Shown here piece after piece: positions 50,387-58,899 of a DNA stretch of 64,000 nt (its first letter is position 1; every line of letters begins with the position of its first letter). The translations under genes were made by a program, and so were the position numbers. Origin of the DNA: Natronoglycomyces albus (GTDB lineage Bacteria; Actinomycetota; Actinomycetes; Mycobacteriales; Micromonosporaceae). The stretch spans positions 1,984,001 through 2,048,000 of the forward strand of contig NZ_CP070496.1 in assembly GCF_016925535.1 (NCBI RefSeq), read 5' to 3'. The notes beneath the pieces are model-generated. The model searched no databases. It was not told where the DNA came from and saw only the letters and a program-made list of their open reading frames with translations.

Positions 50387-50947
50387 ATGTCAGTTTTCGG
50401 CACGTTGGGCCGGGAGATCACCGGAGCCACACGGTCGTTCATCTACGACGTCCGTACATCAGGGCGATTCCGAACTGTCGTCACCTTGACTTTGGCCGCC
50501 GTGGCCTCTGGCATTGTCCTGATCGCCTTTACGATGCGTGGATTGGGCGGGATCGACGGCCCAGTGCCGGACCAACGGGACAGCGCCCACATCACCAACG
50601 GCTGGGGACAGATCGACTCACGCATCGTGGATCAACAAGAAAGTGACGAAGGCGCACCGCCCGCACCTTCTCCAGACGATGTCTCCACTCCTGCGCCGTC
50701 TACTCCGTCCTCGGCGGATACCTCGTCAGCCCCCAGTGGTTCCTCGTCTCCGCCCGACCGCATCTCTGAGTCCGGTACGCATCAGCCCGATGAACTGATA
50801 CCCGTTCCGACCAGTTCGACGACACCGCCGGACGATGACGACGATGGGGACGATGACGGGGACGACGATGACGGGGACGATGATGATGAGGATGATGGCG
50901 GAGACGATGGGGACGACGACGATGACAACGGCGGCAAGCAGGATTAG
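50387..50947 (+). CDS. Single-pass membrane protein with Ser/Pro linker and poly-Asp tail
   Basis: 186 residues: a cytoplasmic start, one helix (VVTLTLAAVASGIVLIAF, about 31-48), then about 100 Ser/Pro/Thr-rich residues and a C-terminal tail (about 148-183) made almost only of Asp and Gly. GGGAGG lies 5 nt before the ATG. No family recognised. The tail could bind Ca2+ or wall cations, or reflect salt adaptation; all of this is inference. The repetitive GAC/GAT tract may vary in length between strains. Confidence 0.7.
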   Translation: MSVFGTLGREITGATRSFIYDVRTSGRFRTVVTLTLAAVASGIVLIAFTMRGLGGIDGPVPDQRDSAHITNGWGQIDSRIVDQQESDEGAPPAPSPDDVSTPAPSTPSSADTSSAPSGSSSPPDRISESGTHQPDELIPVPTSSTTPPDDDDDGDDDGDDDDGDDDDEDDGGDDGDDDDDNGGKQD

Positions 50948-51251
50948 CCTGCCTTCGGTCGGCTGCGGAGACATCGTCATTGATCAGGGGTAGGCCTACT
51001 ATCCACGAATTGTTTAGCGTGGCCCCAACGGCCAATGGCCCCGGCAAAGGAGCCCGCGACCATCCATGGGACGGCAGCTTCATCGAATCCGGGCTCACCG
51101 CTGAGTTGGGAAATTGACCTGTGGGTGCGCCGGTGGTGCCGTGACCTAGCCACGGCACCACCGGCGCACCCTCGACCATTGCTCCGTAGCTTGGGCGATA
51201 ACCCAAAGTTCCCACAGGCACTTCTCGTCGTCCCGTTCTTCACACTCGGGG
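50948..51251. other. Convergent intergenic region
   Basis: 304 bp between two convergent genes. The only clear content is the strong hairpin at 51123-51171. Confidence 0.5.
51123..51171. terminator. Strong bidirectional hairpin terminator
   Basis: 21-bp perfect arms (51123-51143 / 51151-51171) around a 7-nt loop, between the Asp-rich gene and the LpqF-like gene. Confidence 0.85.
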
Positions 51252-52643
51252 TCAAGAACCGCTTTTCATCATTTCGAACGAGCCCGTTGCGATCGACAGC
51301 AACTCCGGGGTCAAAGTCTGCTCATCCAACAGCGCGGTGGAATTGTTAACCATGGCCACGACGATGTACCCGTCGCCATCGGTGTCGATACCAAGGTGAG
51401 TGTGCGCGTAGACGCCGGGCTCATTACCCCCTTTGAACCACAGTGTCGACCAGTCCTCCGCAGCCAGCTCCAGGCCTCCATCATGAACCGACATCGCCGA
51501 GTTAACCTCCTCGCTTTCCCCAACCATCGCCACGTAGGCGGCGCAAATGTCCTCAGGGGAGAAAAACCATTCCAGGGTGTCAATAGCGCGGGGTTCGGCG
51601 GTCCAGGCAAGAATGTCCGCGTCAGCTGGAGTGTCAAGCGCCTCAAAGGAGTCGAGGAACGCTTCTTTCTCCGCGGACGACGAATTCACATACGCCTCGA
51701 GGGCAGCTGGATAGTCGTTGAGTTTCAAATCAAAGAACACCCGCGTGTCGATCAACGGCAGGTTCGGATCGGCATCCGCAGCAATTGCCGCGACTTGAGC
51801 TTCTACCGCGTCACGCCCAAGGAGATCAATAAGCATGTCGGTAGCGGTGTTATCGCTGATGGAAATCATCAATTCGGCGGCCTGATAGACAGTAACGGTC
51901 TCACCGGCTTGCCGATCTTGAAGCTCTCCGGAAGGGAGACTACGAATGTCCTCGGTGATTTCGATGTGGTCATCCCAGGTGATGTCCCCAGCCGCGACGG
52001 CTTGCTCAACAGCGTGCAACACAAATATTTTGAATACCGAACCAACTGGTTGCATGATGGCCGCGGAAGATTCGTGTACAGCCTGACATTCTCCCTCGTC
52101 GATGTCCGCGGCGAGGAAACCGACGTTCTCGCTATCGGCGGCAATGCTGTCTAGGCGAGCATCGACCTCGTCCCAACTAGTCGGGCTAGCGGGGAGATCC
52201 ATATCATCGGGAGGAAGGAAGAGCAGGGTCTCAATCTTGGAATCGGAATCGATTTCGATGATGATGTGAAAATCCCCTGTGCCATGGAAGGCTTCGGCCC
52301 GCAAGCGGCTGGGTTCGTCATCGAGAATGTCGGTAACGATGGTTCCCCGCATATCGCTCATGATGGGGTTAAGATCGGCCACCGGGACTTGGTCCAAGAA
52401 CGTCTGGGCGAAATGTTGTTCGGCTTCCTCCTTCTCCAGTGGCAGCGATTCCAATTTGTCCAGGTACCACTGGAGTTTCTCTCCCACGGGGGTTTGCGGA
52501 ATGTCCACCGCCACAGGCTCATCACCGCCGGTGTCGCCATCATCGGATTCCGCACCGCCCGAACAGGCAGTCAAGGCCAGTGTCACAGCGAGGACAGCGG
52601 CGAACAGCATCCGCCATCGGGCCAGTCGAGCGTGGTCGCGCAT
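51252..52643 (-). CDS. LpqF/Cpe-like lipoprotein with class A beta-lactamase fold
   Basis: A 463-residue lipoprotein (lipobox L24-T-A-C27) with an acidic linker. An N-terminal domain of about 110 residues resembles the accessory domain of Cpe/LpqF proteins and precedes a penicillin-binding-type serine hydrolase domain. Catalytic motifs are S202-V-F-K205, S263-D-N265 and KGG in LWFKGGNEPG. All three are intact, so it could acylate with beta-lactams or act as an esterase or peptidase. The ATG at 52643 has GAGGGA 6 nt before it; an ATG 18 bp upstream is less good. Confidence 0.88.
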   Translation of the reverse strand: MRDHARLARWRMLFAAVLAVTLALTACSGGAESDDGDTGGDEPVAVDIPQTPVGEKLQWYLDKLESLPLEKEEAEQHFAQTFLDQVPVADLNPIMSDMRGTIVTDILDDEPSRLRAEAFHGTGDFHIIIEIDSDSKIETLLFLPPDDMDLPASPTSWDEVDARLDSIAADSENVGFLAADIDEGECQAVHESSAAIMQPVGSVFKIFVLHAVEQAVAAGDITWDDHIEITEDIRSLPSGELQDRQAGETVTVYQAAELMISISDNTATDMLIDLLGRDAVEAQVAAIAADADPNLPLIDTRVFFDLKLNDYPAALEAYVNSSSAEKEAFLDSFEALDTPADADILAWTAEPRAIDTLEWFFSPEDICAAYVAMVGESEEVNSAMSVHDGGLELAAEDWSTLWFKGGNEPGVYAHTHLGIDTDGDGYIVVAMVNNSTALLDEQTLTPELLSIATGSFEMMKSGS

Positions 52644-52762
52644 GTGAGTCCCTCGAAGCAAGATCGAGCGGGCCGCAGCCCCAAGCCGCTGATACCCGCT
52701 GGTAGCAATGGTGAGTCTCCACCATATGCGGCACGATCTGGCCTCGACGAGCCCCCATCGGG

Positions 52763-53992
52763 TTACTGATGGTTCGGCTCCTCGTGGCTAGTGTTCCTCT
52801 GACCGACTGGCTGCGGGTTCTTCTTTGCGCGCAACCGGGCCAGTTCCTCCCGGATGACCGCCAAGTTGCGTTTGCTGGCCTGCACGTCCGGAGCTTCCTC
52901 GGGATCGCCTGAGGAGCGTTGTACACGGGCCAGAGACTCTCCCAGGGACACCAGTTCGCGCTGCAACTGAGTCAGTAGCGAGCGACCGTCTTTGCCCAAC
53001 TCCTTCTGGATTGCCTTGCGCTCCTGCAAACGGCTTCGCAGGGATCTCATCGAGGTCAGTTCGTCGGTGCTGATGACCCACTCGGGCTGATTGGACATGG
53101 TGTCGACGAACCAGCGCCACTCCCGTCGCGCGGCCGCCGAATACAACAGAACGAACAAACCTAGAATGATCAGGCCTTTTCCATAGGTCAATACTAGGAT
53201 GAGGCCCGCGTTGAGGTCGGGGGCGAAGGGCAGATTCCACAGGGCGTGCATCGCCATGGAGAGAACGAACAAGCTACCGGCGACAGCGGCCCTCTGAGCG
53301 GTACTGCGCCGCCGCTGAGTCACGAAGTAGGCGATGCCCAGCCCCGCGACCGCACTGTAAAGAGGATGAGACCAAGGCCCAGCCACAGCGATGCGAATGA
53401 TGGTGGCGCTGAGGGCTCCTGCCCAGTCGGAGTTGGGATTGATAATCGCGAAGTTGACCGCGTAGGTGACGTTTTCGACCACCTGGAAACCTAGGCCAAT
53501 GAGCGCCCCGTAGATCAGACCATCCATGGGGCGGTGGAAGTGTTCCCGCACGATGAGCACGAGTAGCACCACCCCCAAAGCCTTAAACCATTCCTCGTTG
53601 ATGGGCCCGGCGATCGCTGGCCCCCAGGTTCGAGCCCAGTCGGAGCCAAAGTTGGCCGCGAAGACGATCAGGGCCGAATTGTTGGCCATCATGGACACCG
53701 CGATCGAGGCAATGGCGCCCCACAGGAAGGCTGCCATACGCACAGCCACCGGCTCGCGCTCGAACAAATCCAGCCGGGCAAGTACCCACCAAAACGCCGC
53801 TGCGAGGGCGCCGTTGATAGCGATGGAAACCCACAGCGCACCGGCAATTTGGTCGAACGATGGGCCGAGTACCCCGCCGATATTGATGAGACCGAAAACG
53901 AGAAGCCCGGCAAAGAGCCAGAAAGCCGGACGGCGCACCCGCACGAAAGCGCCTTGGCTCTCAACGATGATGCGTTCGGTATGGACGGTCAC
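52763..53992 (-). CDS. PrsW-family intramembrane metalloprotease
   Basis: 409 residues with about eight membrane helices. Family motifs are NEEWFKALG (E133-E134), GLGFQVVENV (E173), SHPLYSAVAG and MHALWN. PrsW in Bacillus cleaves anti-sigma factors. An unusual hydrophilic C-terminal tail of about 110 residues (LTSMRSLRSRLQERKAIQKEL...) is predicted helical, possibly a coiled coil. Its start overlaps the stop of the gene encoded just upstream at 53989-54606, which might encode a partner. Confidence 0.88.
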   Translation of the reverse strand: MTVHTERIIVESQGAFVRVRRPAFWLFAGLLVFGLINIGGVLGPSFDQIAGALWVSIAINGALAAAFWWVLARLDLFEREPVAVRMAAFLWGAIASIAVSMMANNSALIVFAANFGSDWARTWGPAIAGPINEEWFKALGVVLLVLIVREHFHRPMDGLIYGALIGLGFQVVENVTYAVNFAIINPNSDWAGALSATIIRIAVAGPWSHPLYSAVAGLGIAYFVTQRRRSTAQRAAVAGSLFVLSMAMHALWNLPFAPDLNAGLILVLTYGKGLIILGLFVLLYSAAARREWRWFVDTMSNQPEWVISTDELTSMRSLRSRLQERKAIQKELGKDGRSLLTQLQRELVSLGESLARVQRSSGDPEEAPDVQASKRNLAVIREELARLRAKKNPQPVGQRNTSHEEPNHQ

Positions 53993-54606
53993 TTGACCTC
54001 CAAGAGCATTGAGTCAAGGAGGCGTTCGAGTTCGGTCATCCCTTCGTCGAGGCGCCCGGCGGGCGCTAGGGCGATAACGGTGATAGCCCCGCGAGCCCGG
54101 GCGGCTTGATCATCGCCCGATCCGTTGCGAAGAACGACGATGGCCCCGGACGTAGAGCGGCCTACGAGGTCAGACCAGTACCCGTCAAGCTGCGCGGTGT
54201 GACTGCGGTAGGGGTGCGGGCGGGAGGCGATGACCTGGGTGTTGTTGGCGACTACGTTGTCGCTACGACGTTCCATGAAGCGTTCCAAGTCGTTTACTCC
54301 CGCGCTGACTTGGACGGTGAGGGTGATAGAGCCCCGCCGAATGGTGGCTTCGGCAGGGGACACACTGACGTCGTGTTGCCAACCCGAGGAGGGGATGGCG
54401 AAGCTCAGTCGGGCCCCATCTTCGGGGTAGGAATTCACGGTGATCATGCTGCCGCGTGGAGCGGCTTCGGACAGTTGGGAGGCTCCCCGCTCGAGAAAGG
54501 TCCAGAACATGATGGGAATGGCGATGGCCAACGCCACGGCCACCGCTGGCCAGGTGCGCCCCTGCTCCATCCCGAATCGGTTGAGTCGGACGGTCGCCTC
54601 TGCCAC
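53989..54606 (-). CDS. Membrane-anchored hypothetical protein coupled to prsW
   Basis: 205 residues with one N-terminal transmembrane helix (AVAVALAIAIPIMFWTFL, about 21-38) and an extracytoplasmic beta-rich domain (MITVNSYPEDGARLSFAIPSSGWQ...). I recognise no family. The stop overlaps the prsW start (4 bp, ATGA), so both are made together. A single-pass protein next to an intramembrane protease could be its substrate or a regulator, which is inference only. Confidence 0.75.
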   Translation of the reverse strand: MAEATVRLNRFGMEQGRTWPAVAVALAIAIPIMFWTFLERGASQLSEAAPRGSMITVNSYPEDGARLSFAIPSSGWQHDVSVSPAEATIRRGSITLTVQVSAGVNDLERFMERRSDNVVANNTQVIASRPHPYRSHTAQLDGYWSDLVGRSTSGAIVVLRNGSGDDQAARARGAITVIALAPAGRLDEGMTELERLLDSMLLEVK

Positions 54607-54644
54607 GCATTCACTCCCTCCGTGGGTCTACCTAGTCGATCGCT

Positions 54645-54678
54645 GGGGCCACTTCGGGTTTTGCCTCGAAGTGGCCCC
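54645..54678. terminator. Hairpin terminator
   Basis: A perfect 12-bp stem GGGGCCACTTCG / CGAAGTGGCCCC around a 10-nt loop, followed by TT on the plus strand. It lies between ilvE and the next minus-strand gene. Confidence 0.7.
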
Positions 54679-54775
54679 TTCGTCGCGTTTCATTGTGGCT
54701 GGAATCCAGAGGGCTAGGTGGGCAAACGGCGTACTTTACCGACGGGCGGAACACGTTGGAGGAGTTTGAACGCAA

Positions 54776-54812
54776 ATGAAGGAAGAGCGGCTAAAAGCCG
54801 CTCCTCCTTCAT
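54776..54812 (-). terminator. ilvE terminator hairpin
   Basis: Outer arms ATGAAGGA/TCCTTCAT and inner AGCGGCT/AGCCGCT with an AAA loop and a 2-nt internal bulge, 52 nt after the ilvE stop. Confidence 0.75.
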
Positions 54813-54864
54813 GCCCATCCGGGGGCGAGAAAAGTATGTAGTTTGTATAAAGTCTGGCTTCAGC

Positions 54865-55962
54865 TTACAGCAAGCGCTGCACCCATCCGTGGCGGTCCTC
54901 AGCCCGGCCGTGTTGCAGGTCAAGCAAGGTTTGACGCAACTGCATGGTCAACTTGCCAGCCTGGGCTTTCGAGATGGTGAAGTCCCCATCTGCTTCGCGC
55001 ACGGTTCCCACCGGGGTGATGACAGCGGCGGTGCCGCAGGCAAACACTTCGGTGAGCGCTCCCGAGTTGGCGTCCTCACGCCAGCGGTCGAGGCTGTAGT
55101 CGACTTCACGCACTTCCCAGCCTGCTTCCCCAGCGAGACTGATGATGGCGTCGCGGGTGATGCCAGGCAAGATGGTGCCGAGCTTGGGAGTGTATATGAC
55201 TTGGTCGTTCTCATATACGAAGAAAAGGTTCATGCCTCCCAGCTCATCGACGTACTTGCGTTCGACCGCGTCGAGGAACACTACTTGATCGCAACCGTTC
55301 TCGATCGCCTCGGCCTGCGCCGCAAGGCTGGCCGCGTAGTTGCCGCCGCACTTGGCAGTTCCGGTACCGCCGGGGGCGGCCCGAGTGTACTCGCGGGAGA
55401 CCCAAATGGTGACAGGCTTGGGCCCAGATGCGAAGTAGGCTCCGGCCGGGGAGGCGATAAGCGTGTAGAGGAATTCCTTCGCCGGGCGCACGCCTAGGAA
55501 CGCTTCGGTGGCGAACATGAATGGCCGCAGATAAAGACTGGCCTCAGCTTGAGTCGGGACCCAGTCCTTGTCGACGCTTACCAGTTGTTTGATCGACTCC
55601 ATGAACAGATCTACCGGCAGCTGCGGCATGGACATGCGCTTGGCCGAGGCATTGAAGCGACGAGCGTTGGCTTCGGGTCGGAAGAGGCCGACTCCGCCAT
55701 CGTCATAACGGTAGGCCTTCATGCCTTCGAAGATTTCCTGGGCATAGTGCAGCACCGAGGCGGCGGGGTCCAAGGTGATCGGGCCATAGGGCTCAACCTG
55801 CGGCTCGTACCATCCTTTATCCACGTGGTACTTGATGGTCACCATGTGGTCGGTAAAGAGACGACCGAAGCCCGGGTTTGTGAGGAGCTCGGCTCGCTTC
55901 GCCGCGTCAGTGGCGTGGGGATGGGGTAGCTGCGTGAAAGTCGGCAGTGCCTCAATCGTCAT
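54865..55962 (-). CDS. ilvE: Branched-chain amino-acid aminotransferase
   Basis: A 365-residue fold-type IV PLP enzyme performing the last step of Ile/Leu/Val synthesis. YEPQVEPYGPITLDPAASVLHYAQEIFEGMKAYR is the family N-terminal signature (given here in part: LHYAQEIFEGMKAY). GGNYAASLAAQAEA lies near the cofactor, and the PLP lysine is in the GTAKCGGNY region. ATG at 55962 has AAGGAG 8 nt upstream, and extra in-frame upstream residues are not conserved. It is downstream of leuB but separated by 305 bp. Confidence 0.96.
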   Translation of the reverse strand: MTIEALPTFTQLPHPHATDAAKRAELLTNPGFGRLFTDHMVTIKYHVDKGWYEPQVEPYGPITLDPAASVLHYAQEIFEGMKAYRYDDGGVGLFRPEANARRFNASAKRMSMPQLPVDLFMESIKQLVSVDKDWVPTQAEASLYLRPFMFATEAFLGVRPAKEFLYTLIASPAGAYFASGPKPVTIWVSREYTRAAPGGTGTAKCGGNYAASLAAQAEAIENGCDQVVFLDAVERKYVDELGGMNLFFVYENDQVIYTPKLGTILPGITRDAIISLAGEAGWEVREVDYSLDRWREDANSGALTEVFACGTAAVITPVGTVREADGDFTISKAQAGKLTMQLRQTLLDLQHGRAEDRHGWVQRLL

Positions 55963-56267
55963 CTGGCAAGCTCCTTCAGTCGTCAATAAGTGCGGCCCGG
56001 AATGTTGTTCAACAGGGCACAGGTCCAACGTACTGGGCCGAAGCCGCAGGAGGGGATGCATTCGGTGCCGAGTGATTCGGCGGATGCTCTGGCAGCGCCT
56101 GGTGAACTAGCTTCCGATCACACCCTAACTTACCGTTCGTTAAGGTTGGAGAAAACCGCTACTGCCTACCTGCGGATTCACCCTGGCAGTGGCGGCCTTC
56201 ACTTCCTGTTCCACCATCGAATTCGCTAGGGGTTCCCTTTCGCGCCCAAGCAGCGATTCCCACAAAG
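55963..56267. other. ilvE upstream region
   Basis: 305 bp between the leuB stop and the ilvE ribosome site, probably carrying the ilvE promoter. No attenuator-like leader peptide, T-box or clear hairpin was seen. Confidence 0.4.
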
Positions 56268-57305
56268 TCACATTCGCTTCTCGACTGCGGCGGCGACCCG
56301 GTCACCCACTTCGGCGGTGCGCACCGGCTGGCCGGGCTTACGGTCGGCAAGTTCGGCCGCACACGCACGGCGCACGATGTCGGCGTCTTCGGCTCGACCT
56401 AGATGGTCGAGCAACATCGCGGCCGAAATGATGGCGGCGATAGGGTCGGCAATTCCCTGGCCGGCGATATCGGGGGCCGATCCATGTACGGGCTCGAACA
56501 TCGACGGATAGCTTTGATCAGGGTTGATGCAACCGGAGGCCGCCAGGCCGATGCCACCGGTAATCGCGGCGGCGATGTCGGTGAGGATATCGCCAAACAG
56601 GTTGTCGGTGACGATGACGTCGTAAGTTTCGGGCCGGTCGACCATAAACATCGAAGCCGCGTCGACGTGTTGATAGTCAGTTGTTAGTTCAGGAAAGTCT
56701 CGGACAACCTCATCGAAGGTACGCTGCCACAGGCTACCCGCGTTGACCAGCACATTCGTCTTATGCACGAGGGTAAGACGCTTGCGTTCCCGCAATGCGG
56801 CCAGCTGGCAGGCATGGCGCACGACCCGCTCCACCCCATAGCGGGTATTGAGGCTCTCTTCGGTTGCCACCTCAGCAGAGGTGCCACGCTGGACTACTCC
56901 CCCGGCTCCGGCATAGAGTCCTTCAGTTCCCTCCCGGACGACCAGAAAATCGATCTCTCCGCTCTTGACTTCTGCCAGCGGGCTGTTGACTCCAGGCCAA
57001 AGCCGCGCTGGCCGCAAGTTGACATACTGGTCGAAATCGAACCGCAGTTTCAACAGCAATCCGCGCTCCAAGATGCCCGGCCCAACGCTGGGGTCGCCGA
57101 CGGCACCTAGCAATATCGCGTCGTGATCTGCCAGCTCAGCTTGTACCGATGCGGGCAAGGCTTCGCCAGTACGGGCGTAACACCGGGCACCCAAGTCGAA
57201 CTCGGTCGCGGTGTGATTGGGGAGGGCAACCTCGAGAACTTTTTGCGCCTCGGAAATCACTTCGCGTCCGATACCGTCTCCGGGGATTACCGCAATGTTG
57301 TGCAC
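56268..57305 (-). CDS. leuB: 3-isopropylmalate dehydrogenase
   Basis: A 345-residue beta-decarboxylating dehydrogenase of leucine biosynthesis. It starts with [14 protein letters not shown] and has [14 protein letters not shown] (substrate loop), LVHKTNVL and the metal-binding [13 protein letters not shown] region, with [18 protein letters not shown] near the end. GTG start after an AG-rich stretch. It is of the actinobacterial LeuB subgroup. Confidence 0.95.
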   Translation of the reverse strand: MHNIAVIPGDGIGREVISEAQKVLEVALPNHTATEFDLGARCYARTGEALPASVQAELADHDAILLGAVGDPSVGPGILERGLLLKLRFDFDQYVNLRPARLWPGVNSPLAEVKSGEIDFLVVREGTEGLYAGAGGVVQRGTSAEVATEESLNTRYGVERVVRHACQLAALRERKRLTLVHKTNVLVNAGSLWQRTFDEVVRDFPELTTDYQHVDAASMFMVDRPETYDVIVTDNLFGDILTDIAAAITGGIGLAASGCINPDQSYPSMFEPVHGSAPDIAGQGIADPIAAIISAAMLLDHLGRAEDADIVRRACAAELADRKPGQPVRTAEVGDRVAAAVEKRM

Positions 57306-57605
57306 GAGGCTGCCGCCCTTTCCTGCTGAAGTTTCTCTCGTTCGCGGGAAGCGTGCACGGCGGCCTATCGACCGGATGGTTCGCGTCGGTCATCGTCTTA
57401 GGAAGAGCCAGTGTCTGTGCGGATTCGCGCACGCTTCCGGGTACGCGGGGCCTGTCGTGGGCCCGCAACGTCACGAGGCCACATTACGTGGCCTCCGCGA
57501 AGGTTAGCGCAACCATCCCGCATAGCGAAAGCCGTCTCCCAATATGTGAACACGGCAACGCATGGCCACAGGTGAGGTGCGGTAGACCGGCACCTCACCT
57601 AACCG
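57306..57605. other. leuB upstream region
   Basis: 300 bp between leuB and the PAC2 gene, holding the terminator at 57571-57599 and presumably the leuB promoter. No gene and no obvious leader peptide was found. Confidence 0.4.
57571..57599 (-). terminator. Terminator of the PAC2 gene
   Basis: 10-bp perfect arms GGTGAGGTGC / GCACCTCACC around 9 nt, 6 nt after the PAC2 stop. Confidence 0.75.
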
Positions 57606-58514
57606 TTACTCCTTATCGGGGCGGTCCTGGTTGGCCAAGAAGTGTTCAAAGGCGGCCCCGAGTTCCTCGGCCGTGGGGACTCGCCCATCGGCAAGCATCT
57701 CGTCACTCTCGGCCTGTTCGGTAAACGAGTCATATTGCTCTTCAAGCGTGGTGATAATCTCTTCAACCTCGGAATTCTCCGCCACCTGTTGCGCGATTTC
57801 CTCGGCCACCTCTTCCCGTGACATCTCCAAAGAGCTGGTGGGCAGTTCCAAGTCCGTCGCCTTCGCGACGGCCTCTATCAGACGCAGCGAGGCGGCCGGG
57901 TACGACATTTGGGTCAAATAATGCGGAACATGAGCGGCCAAGCCGATCGCGTCGCGGCCCGACTGGCCAAGCCGGAACTGCAACAATCCAGCGGCATGGC
58001 CGGGCACCTGCATCTCTGAGAACACCGGCCGGTTGTCAAAGACCAACTCAGGGCGGGTCGCGTGCACAGTCAGGCCCAATGGCCTGGTGTGCGGAACCCC
58101 CATCGGAATGCCCTGTAGGCCAACAACCAGTGAGATCGCGAAATAGTCCACGAGGTCTTCGACCGCATCGACAAACCGTTCCCAGGCGAAGTCGGGTTCC
58201 GGGCCCGACAACAGCAAATAAGGCTGTCCCTGCGCGTCTCGCAACAAATAGACGACCAACTGGGGGGCATCGAAGTCCGACCAATGGTCGATGGAGAAAG
58301 TGAGGTTAGGCCGTCGGGACCGGTAATCCATCAACTGGTCGACATCGAACGACGCCACCGGCTGGTGATCGTTTTCCTCCAGGAGGGCTTCAACCACGCC
58401 CTTTCCAGCCGAACCCGCGTCCATGAAGCCCTCAAGATGAAGCAGCATGACAGCACCGCGCGCTTCAGGCTCGTCCGACAGGATGTCGCATAGCGACCAA
58501 CGGTCAATGCTCAC
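57606..58514 (-). CDS. PAC2-family protein
   Basis: 302 residues of the PAC2 (proteasome assembly chaperone 2-like, DUF75) family. It opens AVMLLHLEGFMDAGSAGKGVVEALL and has FDVDQLMDYRSRRPNLTF, LLLSGPEPDFAWERF, GLQGIPMGVPHTRP and AAHVPHYLTQMSYPAAS, all typical. The C-terminal 80 residues are Glu-rich and helical. Actinobacterial members often accompany proteasome or metabolic genes. The function is not established. Confidence 0.88.
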   Translation of the reverse strand: MSIDRWSLCDILSDEPEARGAVMLLHLEGFMDAGSAGKGVVEALLEENDHQPVASFDVDQLMDYRSRRPNLTFSIDHWSDFDAPQLVVYLLRDAQGQPYLLLSGPEPDFAWERFVDAVEDLVDYFAISLVVGLQGIPMGVPHTRPLGLTVHATRPELVFDNRPVFSEMQVPGHAAGLLQFRLGQSGRDAIGLAAHVPHYLTQMSYPAASLRLIEAVAKATDLELPTSSLEMSREEVAEEIAQQVAENSEVEEIITTLEEQYDSFTEQAESDEMLADGRVPTAEELGAAFEHFLANQDRPDKE

Positions 58515-58602
58515 CGGTGAAGGCTCCTTACGTTTGAGTACCTCTGAATGCTAACTCCGGAATACGCTTTCGCATTCCACCATTTCCGCGCAAACGAGAA
58601 AA

Positions 58603-58710
58603 TCAAGGATTTTTCACATTCTGGTTGCGAGCAGTGAGGGCACGAGCGAGGTGTCCGTACGCTCTCGACGGCGACACATCGGCAGCTCTCACTTTCAGTG
58701 TGAACGCCAT
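58603..58710 (-). CDS. Possible 35-residue small protein with a perfect ribosome binding site
   Basis: ATG at 58710 is preceded by AGGAGG with a 4-nt gap, one of the best ribosome sites in the window, and the frame closes at 58603. The peptide (MAFTLKVRAADVSPS... ending NQNVKNP) is basic, with no family match that I know. It lies 88 bp upstream of the PAC2 start and 189 bp after ftsI, so it may be a leader peptide or a short cistron. The 4-nt spacing is slightly short, so translation is not certain. Confidence 0.42.
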   Translation of the reverse strand: MAFTLKVRAADVSPSRAYGHLARALTARNQNVKNP

Positions 58711-58899
58711 TGAACCTCCTGACACCCACTCAGACGAATCCCCGCGTTGAGGCCGCCCATCGCCACATCCCTCTCTACGGGCAGAACCACCCACGGCATC
58801 GCACCCGGTTCCTCGGCCATTCTTCGCACCTGCAGCCGCCCACCGGACAGAAAGTTCACGCCAACGCACCATAGACGGCGCATCTCATCATGCCGTACC
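58711..58899. other. Region between ftsI and the small ORF
   Basis: 189 bp after the ftsI stop with no convincing gene or terminator hairpin. Together with 58515-58602 it makes up the non-coding part of a 385-bp gap. Confidence 0.35.

Noticed and set aside
50840-50945. GAC/GAT repeat tract as a possible CRISPR or satellite array
   Set aside because: The repeats are codon-scale (GAC/GAT), in frame within the Asp-rich protein, without spacers.
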